A stretch of 64,000 bases of DNA from UBA6176 sp032119375. GTDB taxonomy: Bacteria; Verrucomicrobiota; Verrucomicrobiia; Limisphaerales; UBA9464. Below are positions 50,401 through 57,507 of this stretch, in pieces. The stretch covers positions 1 through 64,000 of the forward strand of contig CAYSGH010000011.1 of assembly GCA_964430505.1 (NCBI GenBank), given 5' to 3'. Made by a program: the position numbers and the translations under genes. The notes under the pieces are model-generated. The model made no database searches. It worked only from the letters and a program-made list of their open reading frames with translations, and had not been told where the DNA came from. Each line of letters begins with the position of its first letter. Positions within the stretch are counted from its first letter, which is position 1.

Positions 50401-51535
50401 TGCGTGCGAGGGGGGCAACGCCCGAGGGCGGTTGGTTCGCGGGGAGGTTGGCCTGGCCCGGGGTGCCCGGGGCGAGGTCATAGGCTCCTCCGGCCACGTT
50501 GGTGGCCCCGAGGGTGGACGCGACCACGACGCGCTTGAAGGAGGGCGGCGTGTTGGTGCCCACGCCAAGGCCGAGGCTGTCGCGCTCGAGCAGGAGGAAC
50601 GTCGTGGGGTTGACGACGAGCAGCTCGCTGACGGGGGTGTGGCGGTTGGTCTGGGCGGTGCCGTTCAGGGTGAGCTGATAGAGGTGCTCGGCCACCACTT
50701 GCCCGCGCGTGGGGGAGCCGTCGGCGATGTCGAATTGAAGGACGCGCGTCATGCGGCCGAGGTTGCCGGCCCCGCCGTCCTGGATGGTGGGGCTTTGGAG
50801 GACGGCGACCAGGCGGCGGCCGTCGGGCGTGATGGAAAGCCCTTCGAGGCCGCGGTTGTTGCGGCGGCCTGACGCCGGGGCGGAGGCGCCCGAGAAGTTG
50901 AGGTTGCCGGCCGCATTCCGGGGCAGGAGGGCGGGCGGGGGAAGGAGCGTCTCCTGCAGCTCGCCCCGGGCATTGAACCGGTAGAGCGCAGGTCCGTACT
51001 CGTCGCTCACCCAAAAGCCGCCGTCCGGCAGCAGCACGAGGCCCTCCGGGTCGATCGACAGCCGGCCGCCGCCGATGGATCCAGCCGGCGACTGCGGGAG
51101 GACGGGCGCGTTGGTGGAGCCGCCGTCAAACCCGGTGAAGTTCGTGCCGCCGTAGGTGAACAACACGGTGGAAAGGTTCGTGAACACGATTTGCCCTTGT
51201 CCGGGCGCCGTGCCGCCGCCGAGGAACGGCGTGATTCCAAACCCGAGCTTCTGGACGCGCGGCCGGTAGTCCGTCGCGCCGTCGCCGAAGCCGCGGTCGG
51301 GCAGGCCCCACAACACGCCGCGGATCTGGCCGCCCTCGTACACGAGCGAGGACGGGTCCACGGCCATGGACGAAAAGAGGCCGCCCAACGTGTCGCGTCC
51401 TTCCCCAGCCTGGTCGTAGAGGCCTGCCGGGATGCGTCCCACGCCAGCAAGGCCGTGATTGATGAAGCCCTCGAACTGGGCGTGCGCGGAGGCCGCGCAT
51501 GCCCACAAGCCAATCCAACAGGTCGTTTTCTTCAC
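47477..51535 (-). CDS. Secreted phytase-like / Ig-like / 5'-nucleotidase fusion protein
   Basis: A 1352-residue protein from a GTG at 51535; signal WIGLWACAASAHA. Residues about 20-470 match the esterase-like-activity-of-phytase domain (IRGVLWGLPDRGF, VLLPDGGFWVSDEYGPALYRF, NRGLEGLSITPDGRRLVAVLQS, NDNDFKS). Two Ig-like domains follow (480-565, 570-660), then a metallophosphatase (ILHASDFEAGI, LVLSSGDNYIPGP, AAGNHEFDDN near 752, LLAHLQQYANEF, GGSHVVF) and the 5'-nucleotidase C-domain (SNLGNLTADANLW, LKNGGGIRDSI, about 1000-1250). It ends in the phylum-typical tail MRFYRVRVP. Predicted function: an extracellular phosphomonoesterase that frees phosphate and nucleosides. No phosphate-regulation site was recognised. 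Confidence 0.88.
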   Translation of the reverse strand: MKKTTCWIGLWACAASAHAQFEGFINHGLAGVGRIPAGLYDQAGEGRDTLGGLFSSMAVDPSSLVYEGGQIRGVLWGLPDRGFGDGATDYRPRVQKLGFGITPFLGGGTAPGQGQIVFTNLSTVLFTYGGTNFTGFDGGSTNAPVLPQSPAGSIGGGRLSIDPEGLVLLPDGGFWVSDEYGPALYRFNARGELQETLLPPPALLPRNAAGNLNFSGASAPASGRRNNRGLEGLSITPDGRRLVAVLQSPTIQDGGAGNLGRMTRVLQFDIADGSPTRGQVVAEHLYQLTLNGTAQTNRHTPVSELLVVNPTTFLLLERDSLGLGVGTNTPPSFKRVVVASTLGATNVAGGAYDLAPGTPGQANLPANQPPSGVAPLARKDLIDLIDPADLARFGLNVSTNQDANTISEKWEALGLVPLKDPARPDDYLLLVGNDNDFKSQVVFHNGVAVGTNDVPVDNMLLAYHVTLPGVGTPAPALSAPSVAWTSPATDLYASGPLTLGASVYDDDGRVVKAEFLEDGVPVGIATGFPFRVTISNPAPGQHVYVVRVTDNDGLTAEATRSLQVTASNQPPQVAVTAPAAGASLRAPANVAVAVAPSDADGFVVQVQYRLDGVAASSSTNAPFGVTLPFVGVGPHQLVAVATDNLGLSTTSAPVSFSVLRATSAPMSLQILHASDFEAGIPALDDAVGFSRVLNALRADFPTNTLVLSSGDNYIPGPFFTASADPAAPYNGVKGRADIAILNALGIQASAAGNHEFDDNTAQFASMLRADAAAGYAGTLFPYLSANLDFNADSNTRGLITADAQDARLGTNKVARSCTLQVGGQLVGIVGATTIDLRQISSPGSIAVSTNLVGTLQAAVDGLLARGCNKVILLAHLQQYANEFALATRLRDVDLIIAGGSHVVFAKPSDRLRPGQSRAENYPTTFTSPSGEPVHVVNAGANFEYVGRWIASFDEEGRVAVIDGRSGAYATDAEGVASTGSAPAHPAITNIVGNLGGIIDGKDGRRFGRTTVYLNGLRASVRTEESNLGNLTADANLWRAQRSDPATSLSLKNGGGIRDSIGGILSSAGSSTPVFIPPPANPRVGKQAGEVSQLDIENALRFNNGLSLLTLTAQQLRDAMEWAVAATTATATPGQFPQVSGMSFAFDTSLPAMTYNRTNNNVITGINNPGQRLRSLVARRADGTLDLVVENGILVGDPGRTFRMVTLDFLATGGDSYYPLSLGSGVVHLVPAGIQKTFDTDGAEQKALADYLQVIGTYTAADSVRALDERIQNLGFRADSTLRPAITSLAPDAGGSVVSFSTLPGKSYRLESQDLLGGGWQAVGDAITGDGSIRQLGDPSPAAPMRFYRVRVP

Positions 51536-51777
51536 CCCGAAGCTTGGCCTTGTCACGGCTGCCAAATCGGCGGCCTGCCCGTGAAGGAACTGAAAACACG
51601 CCGCGACGACGGCATGGCGGGCACGCAACGTCCGGCAAGCGGGCGTCCGGTCCCCCCGATGCTGCGGCTGCGTGACGGCAGGGCGATAATCCAGAAACGG
51701 GCTGGGTCTGCCCTTGCCGGGAACGCCTTGCGTTGGTGAAAGGGAAGGCGTCCCGCGATCAAGACGCCGGGGCCATC

Positions 51778-52647
51778 ATGCAATACCGCGCGCTCTGGAT
51801 CTCGGACGTCCACCTCGGCAGCCGCCATGCGCAGTCACGCGCGCTGCTGGAGTTCCTGCGCGGCGTGGAATGCCGCCACCTCTACCTCGTCGGCGACATC
51901 GTCGATGGCTGGGAGCTGAGGCGGCGTTGGCAGTGGGACCCCGACGCGAACACGGTGGTCCAAAAGATCCTTCGCATGAACCGCAAGGAGACGCGCGTCA
52001 CGTACCTGTTTGGAAACCACGACGAGTTCATGGAGGGGTTCGCGGGTCTTTCCCTCGGCGGCGTGCAGCTCATGGAGCGAACCATCCACGTCACGGCGGA
52101 CCGTCGGCGCATGTTGGTCCTGCACGGGCACCAGCTTGACGGCCTCGTGCACTTCAACCGCCTGCTGGAGCGCGTCGGCAGCCGCGCCTACGACTGGATC
52201 CTCGACGTCAACCTCCACTTCAACCGGGTTCGCCGCAGGCTGGGCTTCGGGTACTGGTCCGTTGCGTCCTACCTCAAGCTGCAGGCCAAGTCGGCGGTGA
52301 AGTATGTCACCCGGTTCGAGGAAGGCATGTGCCGGCTCGCGGAGGCGTCCCGCGTGGATGGCGTCATCTGCGGCCACATCCACCGGGCGGAGATGCGGGT
52401 CATCGGCGGCGTGACCTACCTGAACTGCGGCGACTGGGTGGAAAGCTGCACGGCCTTGGCGGAGCACTTCGACGGTTCCTTCGAGTTGATTCGGTACCAT
52501 GAAAAGGGCCCCGGTGATGCAGGGCGAGGGACGCGGGCGCCCGACCCGGGCATTGTCGTTCCGGGACGGGTGCCGACGTCGGGGGCGCGAGGTGGTGGCC
52601 GCGATGGCAGGCCGCCCGGCCAACCGGAGCTGGCCGGCCTGCTCTGA
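51778..52647 (+). CDS. UDP-2,3-diacylglucosamine diphosphatase-like metallophosphoesterase
   Basis: 289 residues. The metallophosphoesterase motifs are LWISDVHLGSRH, LYLVGDIVDGWEL, YLFGNHDEF, LVLHGHQLDG and VICGHIHRAEMR, in the LpxH/YbbF group, which cleaves UDP-2,3-diacylglucosamine to lipid X in lipid A synthesis. TYLNCGDWVESCTAL near the end is characteristic. A Gly/Pro/Arg-rich tail of about 45 residues follows. Its neighbour is a convergent GT4 glycosyltransferase (21-nt gap), and more lipid enzymes follow, so it could serve lipid A or another UDP-lipid; lpxA, B, C, D and K are not in the window. Confidence 0.85.
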   Translation: MQYRALWISDVHLGSRHAQSRALLEFLRGVECRHLYLVGDIVDGWELRRRWQWDPDANTVVQKILRMNRKETRVTYLFGNHDEFMEGFAGLSLGGVQLMERTIHVTADRRRMLVLHGHQLDGLVHFNRLLERVGSRAYDWILDVNLHFNRVRRRLGFGYWSVASYLKLQAKSAVKYVTRFEEGMCRLAEASRVDGVICGHIHRAEMRVIGGVTYLNCGDWVESCTALAEHFDGSFELIRYHEKGPGDAGRGTRAPDPGIVVPGRVPTSGARGGGRDGRPPGQPELAGLL

Positions 52648-52667
52648 GCTGGGTCGTCGAGCCCGCC

Positions 52668-53912
52668 TCACCGCGCCGACGGTGCACCCGAGCCGAATCC
52701 GCCTGCGGCCTCCCTCCAGCCCGCCTGTGATGGCCGTGCCGTCGGCACCGCACGCGGCGTGCCCTGCATCGACCCGATGTACACGGCGATGAGGTCGGCA
52801 AGCACGCGCCCCCAACCGAGACGCGCCGACCCTGCGAGCGCGGCCGCCCGCACCCGTTCGAGTTCGTGCGGGTGGGTTGCCGCGCGGACCGCCGCTGACA
52901 CGAAGGCTTCGCCGTCGCCGCGCGCCACGAGCCATCCCGAGCGACCCTGCTCGATGGACTCCGCCGCTGCCCCGTAGTCAAAGGCCACCACGCCCAGGCC
53001 GCTGGCGAGGGCCTCCACGGTCACGTTCCCAAACGTCTCCGTGAGGCTCGGAAAGAGAAGCAGGTCGCCCGAGGCATAATGCGTCGCCAAGGCCTCGTGC
53101 CGTTGCTTCCCGGCAAACACCGCCTTGGGCCAGCGCCGCTGGAGTGCCGGTCGGCAGGGGCCGTCGCCTACCACGACGAACCGGGCGTTGGGCTGCGCCG
53201 ACGCAAGGGCCGCCGACGCCCGTTCCAGCAGGGCGAGATTCTTCTCGGGCGCAATCCGCCCCACGTACAAGACCACCACGTCGTCCGGGCCGGCCCCCCA
53301 TGAGCGGCGCAACGCCTCGGAACGCCGTCCGGGGTTGAACAGCCCCGCGTCCACGCCGCGGCCGACGACGTGCAGCCGTTGGAAGCCCTCGGCCGCAAGG
53401 TCCCGGGCGAGGGCGGCCGTCGGCGTCATGGTGGCATGGCATTGGTTGTGGAATCGGCGCAGGTAGCCCAACACCACGCCGCGAAGGAACCCGACCCCAT
53501 AGTGCTCGCTGTAGGCGTGGAAGTTGGTGCGAAACTCGGACACGCACGGGATGTCCAGCGCCCGCGCCGCCTGGACGGCGGACCAGCCCAGCGGCCCCTC
53601 GGTCGCCACGTGGACCACGTCGGGCCTTTGCTCGGTCCATAGGCGACGCAGGCGTCGGCCTTGGGGAAAGCCCACCTTGAGCTCGGGGTAACGTGGGATG
53701 GGCATGCCGCGGGTCAGGACGTCGTGCTCACGGCCCTCCTGGAGTGTTTCATCCCGGTCGTCGGGTTGCCGGGGTCGCACCACGCGCACGACGTGGCCTT
53801 GGGCCCGCAGGCCTTGGACGATGCGGGCCACGGTGATGGCGACTCCGTTGACCTCGGGTGGATAGGTTTCCGTGACGACGGCGATGCGCAGGGATCCGGC
53901 GGGGACAGGCAT
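52668..53912 (-). CDS. Glycosyltransferase family 4 (SQD2/MgtA-like)
   Basis: 414 residues in the GT-B fold. RIAVVTETYPPEVNGVAITV with the donor loop, HVATEGPLGWSAVQAA, SEFRTNFHAYSEHYG and, in the C-domain, VLYVGRIAPEKNL, FVVVGDGPCRPAL and the E-x7-E motif in PSLTETFGNVTVEALASG. It is most like enzymes that glycosylate diacylglycerol or other lipids with retained anomeric configuration. The start at 53912 gives a Met just before the first strand. Located head to tail with the LpxH-like gene. Confidence 0.9.
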   Translation of the reverse strand: MPVPAGSLRIAVVTETYPPEVNGVAITVARIVQGLRAQGHVVRVVRPRQPDDRDETLQEGREHDVLTRGMPIPRYPELKVGFPQGRRLRRLWTEQRPDVVHVATEGPLGWSAVQAARALDIPCVSEFRTNFHAYSEHYGVGFLRGVVLGYLRRFHNQCHATMTPTAALARDLAAEGFQRLHVVGRGVDAGLFNPGRRSEALRRSWGAGPDDVVVLYVGRIAPEKNLALLERASAALASAQPNARFVVVGDGPCRPALQRRWPKAVFAGKQRHEALATHYASGDLLLFPSLTETFGNVTVEALASGLGVVAFDYGAAAESIEQGRSGWLVARGDGEAFVSAAVRAATHPHELERVRAAALAGSARLGWGRVLADLIAVYIGSMQGTPRAVPTARPSQAGWREAAGGFGSGAPSAR

Positions 53913-54098
53913 GGGTCCACGCTGGCGCGCCGTGGAAACGGGCCGGTGTCGGCCCTCCAATATTCCGGTATCGAAACGGCGGCGACACGCGGGCTTCACA
54001 CGTTGCACCCGTCATGAGCGGCGGGCATCCGATGGGCAAGGGCCGTCATGGGACGGCGACCGGGCCGGCGGGCGCCTTCAACAACAAGGAATCATCGC

Positions 54099-54743
54099 AT
54101 GAAATCCCTGCTCGGACGTTTGGACGTGTGCCTGGAGGCGCTGCGGGTGCAGCGCTGGGACGACCACCGGTATTACCACCACAGCCGCGTGAACCAGTCG
54201 CTGCACCTGTTGAGCGCCATCAGCTTCCTGGTCGCCTACGTGTTCTTGTTCATCGACCCCGCGTGGGCGGCCTTGGTGGCGTGGGGTGTCTCGATGACCA
54301 GCCGGCAGGCCGGCCACTTCTTCTTCGAGCCGAAGTCCTACGACCACGTCAACGAGGCCACGCACGAGCACAAGGAGGACATCAAGGTGGGCTACAACCT
54401 CCGCCGCAAGGTGGTGCTCATGTCGCTCTGGGCGCTGGCCCCCCTCGTCCTCTGGGCGAGCCCGTCCTTCCTCGGGTTGCTCCCGGAGCCCAGGGACGCA
54501 TGGGGCCTCGTCCACAACCTCGGCCTCGTGTGGCTCTACGTGGGCCTTGGCGGCCTCGTGTTCCGCACCGTGCACCTTTTCTTCCTCCAGGACGTCCTCA
54601 CGGGGCTCGTGTGGATGTCCAAGATCATCACGGACCCCTTCCATGACATCCTGCTGTACTGGCGCGCGCCGCTCGCCCTCGCGCGCGGCCAGTGGATCGA
54701 CCCCATGGACGACGTCCGCGAGGCGAAGGCCAACGGGCGCTAG
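54099..54743 (+). CDS. Integral membrane protein, possibly Mpo1/DUF962-like
   Basis: 214 residues. Three to four hydrophobic segments (about 34-66, 104-126, 134-165), and a histidine-rich pattern: YYHHSRVNQSLHLLSAISFL, then RQAGHFFFEPKSYDHV and EATHEHKED. The H-x(n)-N-x3-H and GHxxxE arrangement resembles the DUF962/Mpo1 family, whose yeast member is an Fe-dependent dioxygenase of 2-hydroxy fatty acids, but several positions differ and I rate the match low. The start at 54099 follows AAGGA-like sequence. It ends 4 nt into the aminotransferase stop on the other strand (convergent overlap). Confidence 0.6.
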   Translation: MKSLLGRLDVCLEALRVQRWDDHRYYHHSRVNQSLHLLSAISFLVAYVFLFIDPAWAALVAWGVSMTSRQAGHFFFEPKSYDHVNEATHEHKEDIKVGYNLRRKVVLMSLWALAPLVLWASPSFLGLLPEPRDAWGLVHNLGLVWLYVGLGGLVFRTVHLFFLQDVLTGLVWMSKIITDPFHDILLYWRAPLALARGQWIDPMDDVREAKANGR

Positions 54744-56419
54744 TGGGCGAGAGGCCGCCCCCCGGCCCAGCGCCGCACCCAGGCCGTCCTCATCTCGGCG
54801 AGGATGCGCCTCCGGATGGCCCGGTGCGTCAGGCCCGGGGGCGCCGTCCACCACCCGTCGTCGCGCATGCGCCGGCACGCGCGCACAAACCGTTCCGTGA
54901 CCTCGTCAAACTGGGCGTCCGTGAAGTCCAGGCTGAACACCATCCGGCCGCTCCCAACCCACGAAAGGGCCAGCCCCTCCGCCCGCAGGTAGAACTGAAG
55001 CATCCAGTGATACCGAGACGCCACGTCATACAGGACCGTCCAGACGGTGGACATCGCCTCCACGCGCAACGGGTGGCCCTCCTGCCGGAGCCGCTCGTTC
55101 ATCCGCCGGGCACGGCCTTGCCAGCGTTCGTCGAGGCCCTCGTACAGCGCACGGACGGCGGGCGTTTGAAGCCGTTCCAGGAACACCTGCATCGACGCCA
55201 TCACCAACGGGTGCGAGTTGAACGTGCCCCGCGCGAAGCAGATGTCCGCCGGCCGATCCTCCCGGAAGCGGCGCATCAGGTCCCGCCTGCCGCACACCAC
55301 CCCCACGGGCAGCCCGCCCCCCAGGGTCTTCCCATACGTGACGAGGTCCGCCTGCACCCCGAAGTATCCCTGCGCCCCCCCCGGAGCCAGGCGGAACCCA
55401 AGGAACACCTCGTCGAACACCAGAACGATGCCCCGTCGCGTGCACACCTCCCGCAGCCGTCGAAGCCACGCCGTGTAGGCCCCCCGGTCGAACCCCGCGC
55501 GACGCGTGCCATCCACCAGCGTGGAGTCGCCCGGAGCCGGACGGTTCGGGTGCAGCGCCTGCAACGGGTTCACCAGCACGCAGGCAATGTCTCGGCGCGT
55601 CCCAAGCACCCGCAGCGTCGCCGCGTCCATCTCCTTCAACGTGTAAACCTTCCCGGGGCGCGAGGGATTCCCAGGGCCGGGCTGCACGTCGTCCCACCAT
55701 CCATGATACGCGCCGCAGAACCGCACCACGTGCGTCCGCCGCGTGTGGTAACGGGCCAGCCGCACCGCCTGCATCACCGCCTCCGTCCCCGACATGTGGA
55801 ACGACACCTCGTCCTTGCCCGAGAGGCGGCACAGCTCCGCCGCGTTCCATGCCACGCACGGATGCAACGACCCCAGCACCACCCCCATGCCCGCCACCCG
55901 CCGCGCCGCCTCCTCCATGCACGACTTGTAGAACTCGTGCCCCATCACGTTCACCCCATACGACCCCGTCACGTCGATGAACGTCTCCCCGTCCAGGTCC
56001 CGCAACGTCACGCCGTCGGACCCGTCCACGAACCCGCCCAGCCGCAGCCGCTCGCGCACATGACGGCTGAACGGAAAGGGCACGCGGTACACCTTGGTGA
56101 ACTGCATGTCCGAAACGTGCGCCGCCGCCTCGGACGTCAGGGCCACCGTTCGTGCATGACGTCGTGCCAGCTCGCCCGCAAGCCGCTCGAACCCTGCCCT
56201 GCGACGCGACGCCAGCACGGCGTCCGCCCCGTCCGCGTCGAAGAACCGTTCCTCGTCGAACGAGTAGCCCGGCAGCAGGCGCGCCACTCGTCCTGCCCAC
56301 TTGGAATGGCCCGCCAACGACGGATGCTTCGCCAACGAAAGCTGCAGCCGGCGGTATCCCTTCCACGCCAAGGCCAACCCCGGAGCCAATCCCAGCCACC
56401 ATGCGCTTGATGCATTCAT
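54740..56419 (-). CDS. Fold-type I class III aminotransferase with N-terminal extension (GSAM-like)
   Basis: 559 residues. The PLP-binding Lys is K364 in VTYGKTLGGGLPVGV; other marks are SGTEAVMQAVRLAR (210-223), the aromatic AYHGWWDD, and the Asp-Glu LVFDEVFLGFR (333-343). It is closest in look to glutamate-1-semialdehyde aminomutase. GSAM has about 430 residues; the first ~110-130 residues here are an extra domain that begins with a hydrophobic stretch (residues 5-19) and could anchor it to the membrane. The start overlaps the start of the divergent psd gene by 2 nt. A role in lipid or amino-alcohol chemistry is only inferred. Confidence 0.85.
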   Translation of the reverse strand: MNASSAWWLGLAPGLALAWKGYRRLQLSLAKHPSLAGHSKWAGRVARLLPGYSFDEERFFDADGADAVLASRRRAGFERLAGELARRHARTVALTSEAAAHVSDMQFTKVYRVPFPFSRHVRERLRLGGFVDGSDGVTLRDLDGETFIDVTGSYGVNVMGHEFYKSCMEEAARRVAGMGVVLGSLHPCVAWNAAELCRLSGKDEVSFHMSGTEAVMQAVRLARYHTRRTHVVRFCGAYHGWWDDVQPGPGNPSRPGKVYTLKEMDAATLRVLGTRRDIACVLVNPLQALHPNRPAPGDSTLVDGTRRAGFDRGAYTAWLRRLREVCTRRGIVLVFDEVFLGFRLAPGGAQGYFGVQADLVTYGKTLGGGLPVGVVCGRRDLMRRFREDRPADICFARGTFNSHPLVMASMQVFLERLQTPAVRALYEGLDERWQGRARRMNERLRQEGHPLRVEAMSTVWTVLYDVASRYHWMLQFYLRAEGLALSWVGSGRMVFSLDFTDAQFDEVTERFVRACRRMRDDGWWTAPPGLTHRAIRRRILAEMRTAWVRRWAGGRPLAH

Positions 56420-57365
56420 GAAAACGTCCACCTCACCCGCCCCGTCGCCCATGCCGCCCCCGTCCTCGTCCCCCGCAGCCCCGCGCGGCGCCAGCCCAGC
56501 CCGGCTGCGCGCCTGGCGCGACCGCCTCCTGCTTCAGGAGGACCTCAACTTCCTGCTCACCAACCGCGTCCCCCGCATCCTCCTCACGCGGCTCATGGGC
56601 CGCGTGAGCAAGGTGCGCTCCCGCAGGTTCGCCCAGGGCGCCATCGCCCTGTGGCGCCTGTTCACCGACCTCGACCTCTCCGAGGCCCGCCATCCACGCT
56701 TCGACAGCCTCCACGACTGCTTCACCCGCGAGCTGAAGCCCGGGGCGCGGCCCGTGGACCCAGACCCCTCCGTCTTGACGAGCCCCTGCGATGGCATCGT
56801 GGGCGCGATGGGCGAGGCGCGCGGGACCGAGGTGTTCCAGGCCAAGGGGTTCCCATATTCCATCGAGGAGCTGATGGGGGATGCCGCCACCGCCGCCCCC
56901 TTCCGCGACGGCCTCTTCGTCACGCTCCGGCTCACGTCGTCGATGTACCACCGCTTCCATGCGCCCGACGATGGCCGCATCGAGGGCGTGACCTACGTGA
57001 CCGGGGACACCTGGAACGTGAACCCCATTGCCCTCCGCCGCGTCGAGCGGTTGTTCTGCCGCAACGAGCGCGTGGTGGTCCGGATGCGCCTGCCTGACGG
57101 GCGCCCCGCCGCGATGGTCGCCGTGGCGGCCATCCTCGTGGCGTCGGTTCGCCTGCACTTCCTGGACGTCCTGCTTCACCTCCGATGGCGCGGGCCCAAC
57201 GTCATCCCCTGCCAGCACCCCGTCCGGCGGGGCGAGGAACTCGGGTGGTTCGAGCACGGCTCCACCATCGTTCTGTTCGTGCCCGGGGGCTTCAAGCCCT
57301 GCCCGGCCATCCAGCCTGGCGCGCGCGTCCGCATGGGCCAGGCCCTCCTGCGCCGTTCCCCTTGA
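56418..57365 (+). CDS. psd: Phosphatidylserine decarboxylase
   Basis: 315 residues. After a Pro/Ser-rich N-terminus (1-25) come FTRELKPGARPV, LTSPCDGIVGAMG with the catalytic Asp, SSMYHRFHAPDDG with the two His, and the self-cleavage site WFEHGSTIVLF, where cleavage at G281-S282 creates the pyruvoyl group. The product makes phosphatidylethanolamine at the inner membrane. The 948-nt frame starts at ATG 56418, opposite and overlapping the aminotransferase ATG, and has no good Shine-Dalgarno sequence; an internal Met at residue 12 is possible. Confidence 0.95.
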   Translation: MKTSTSPAPSPMPPPSSSPAAPRGASPARLRAWRDRLLLQEDLNFLLTNRVPRILLTRLMGRVSKVRSRRFAQGAIALWRLFTDLDLSEARHPRFDSLHDCFTRELKPGARPVDPDPSVLTSPCDGIVGAMGEARGTEVFQAKGFPYSIEELMGDAATAAPFRDGLFVTLRLTSSMYHRFHAPDDGRIEGVTYVTGDTWNVNPIALRRVERLFCRNERVVVRMRLPDGRPAAMVAVAAILVASVRLHFLDVLLHLRWRGPNVIPCQHPVRRGEELGWFEHGSTIVLFVPGGFKPCPAIQPGARVRMGQALLRRSP

Positions 57366-57386
57366 AAAACCGCCGTTTGTTTCAAG
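57361..57386 (+). terminator. Hairpin at the psd stop codon
   Basis: CTTGAAA (57361-57367) and TTTCAAG (57380-57386) with an inner AAC/GTT pairing and a two-base bulge; it spans the psd TGA. No T tract follows, so it may be a weak terminator or a decay block. Confidence 0.35.
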
Positions 57387-57507
57387 CCCAGCATCGCGCC
57401 GTCACCGAAATCTTGCAGGCGGGGAGGGGTTCTCCCGGCATCGGCGCCCCACGCGCGTCCATCCGCGGCTCCAAGACGCCCCGTGAATCATCCTGCGGAC
57501 TGGGTCC

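Noticed and set aside
48833..50872. 679-codon plus-strand frame inside the phytase/nucleotidase gene region
   Set aside because: Antisense to a gene with clear catalytic motifs; no domain of its own.
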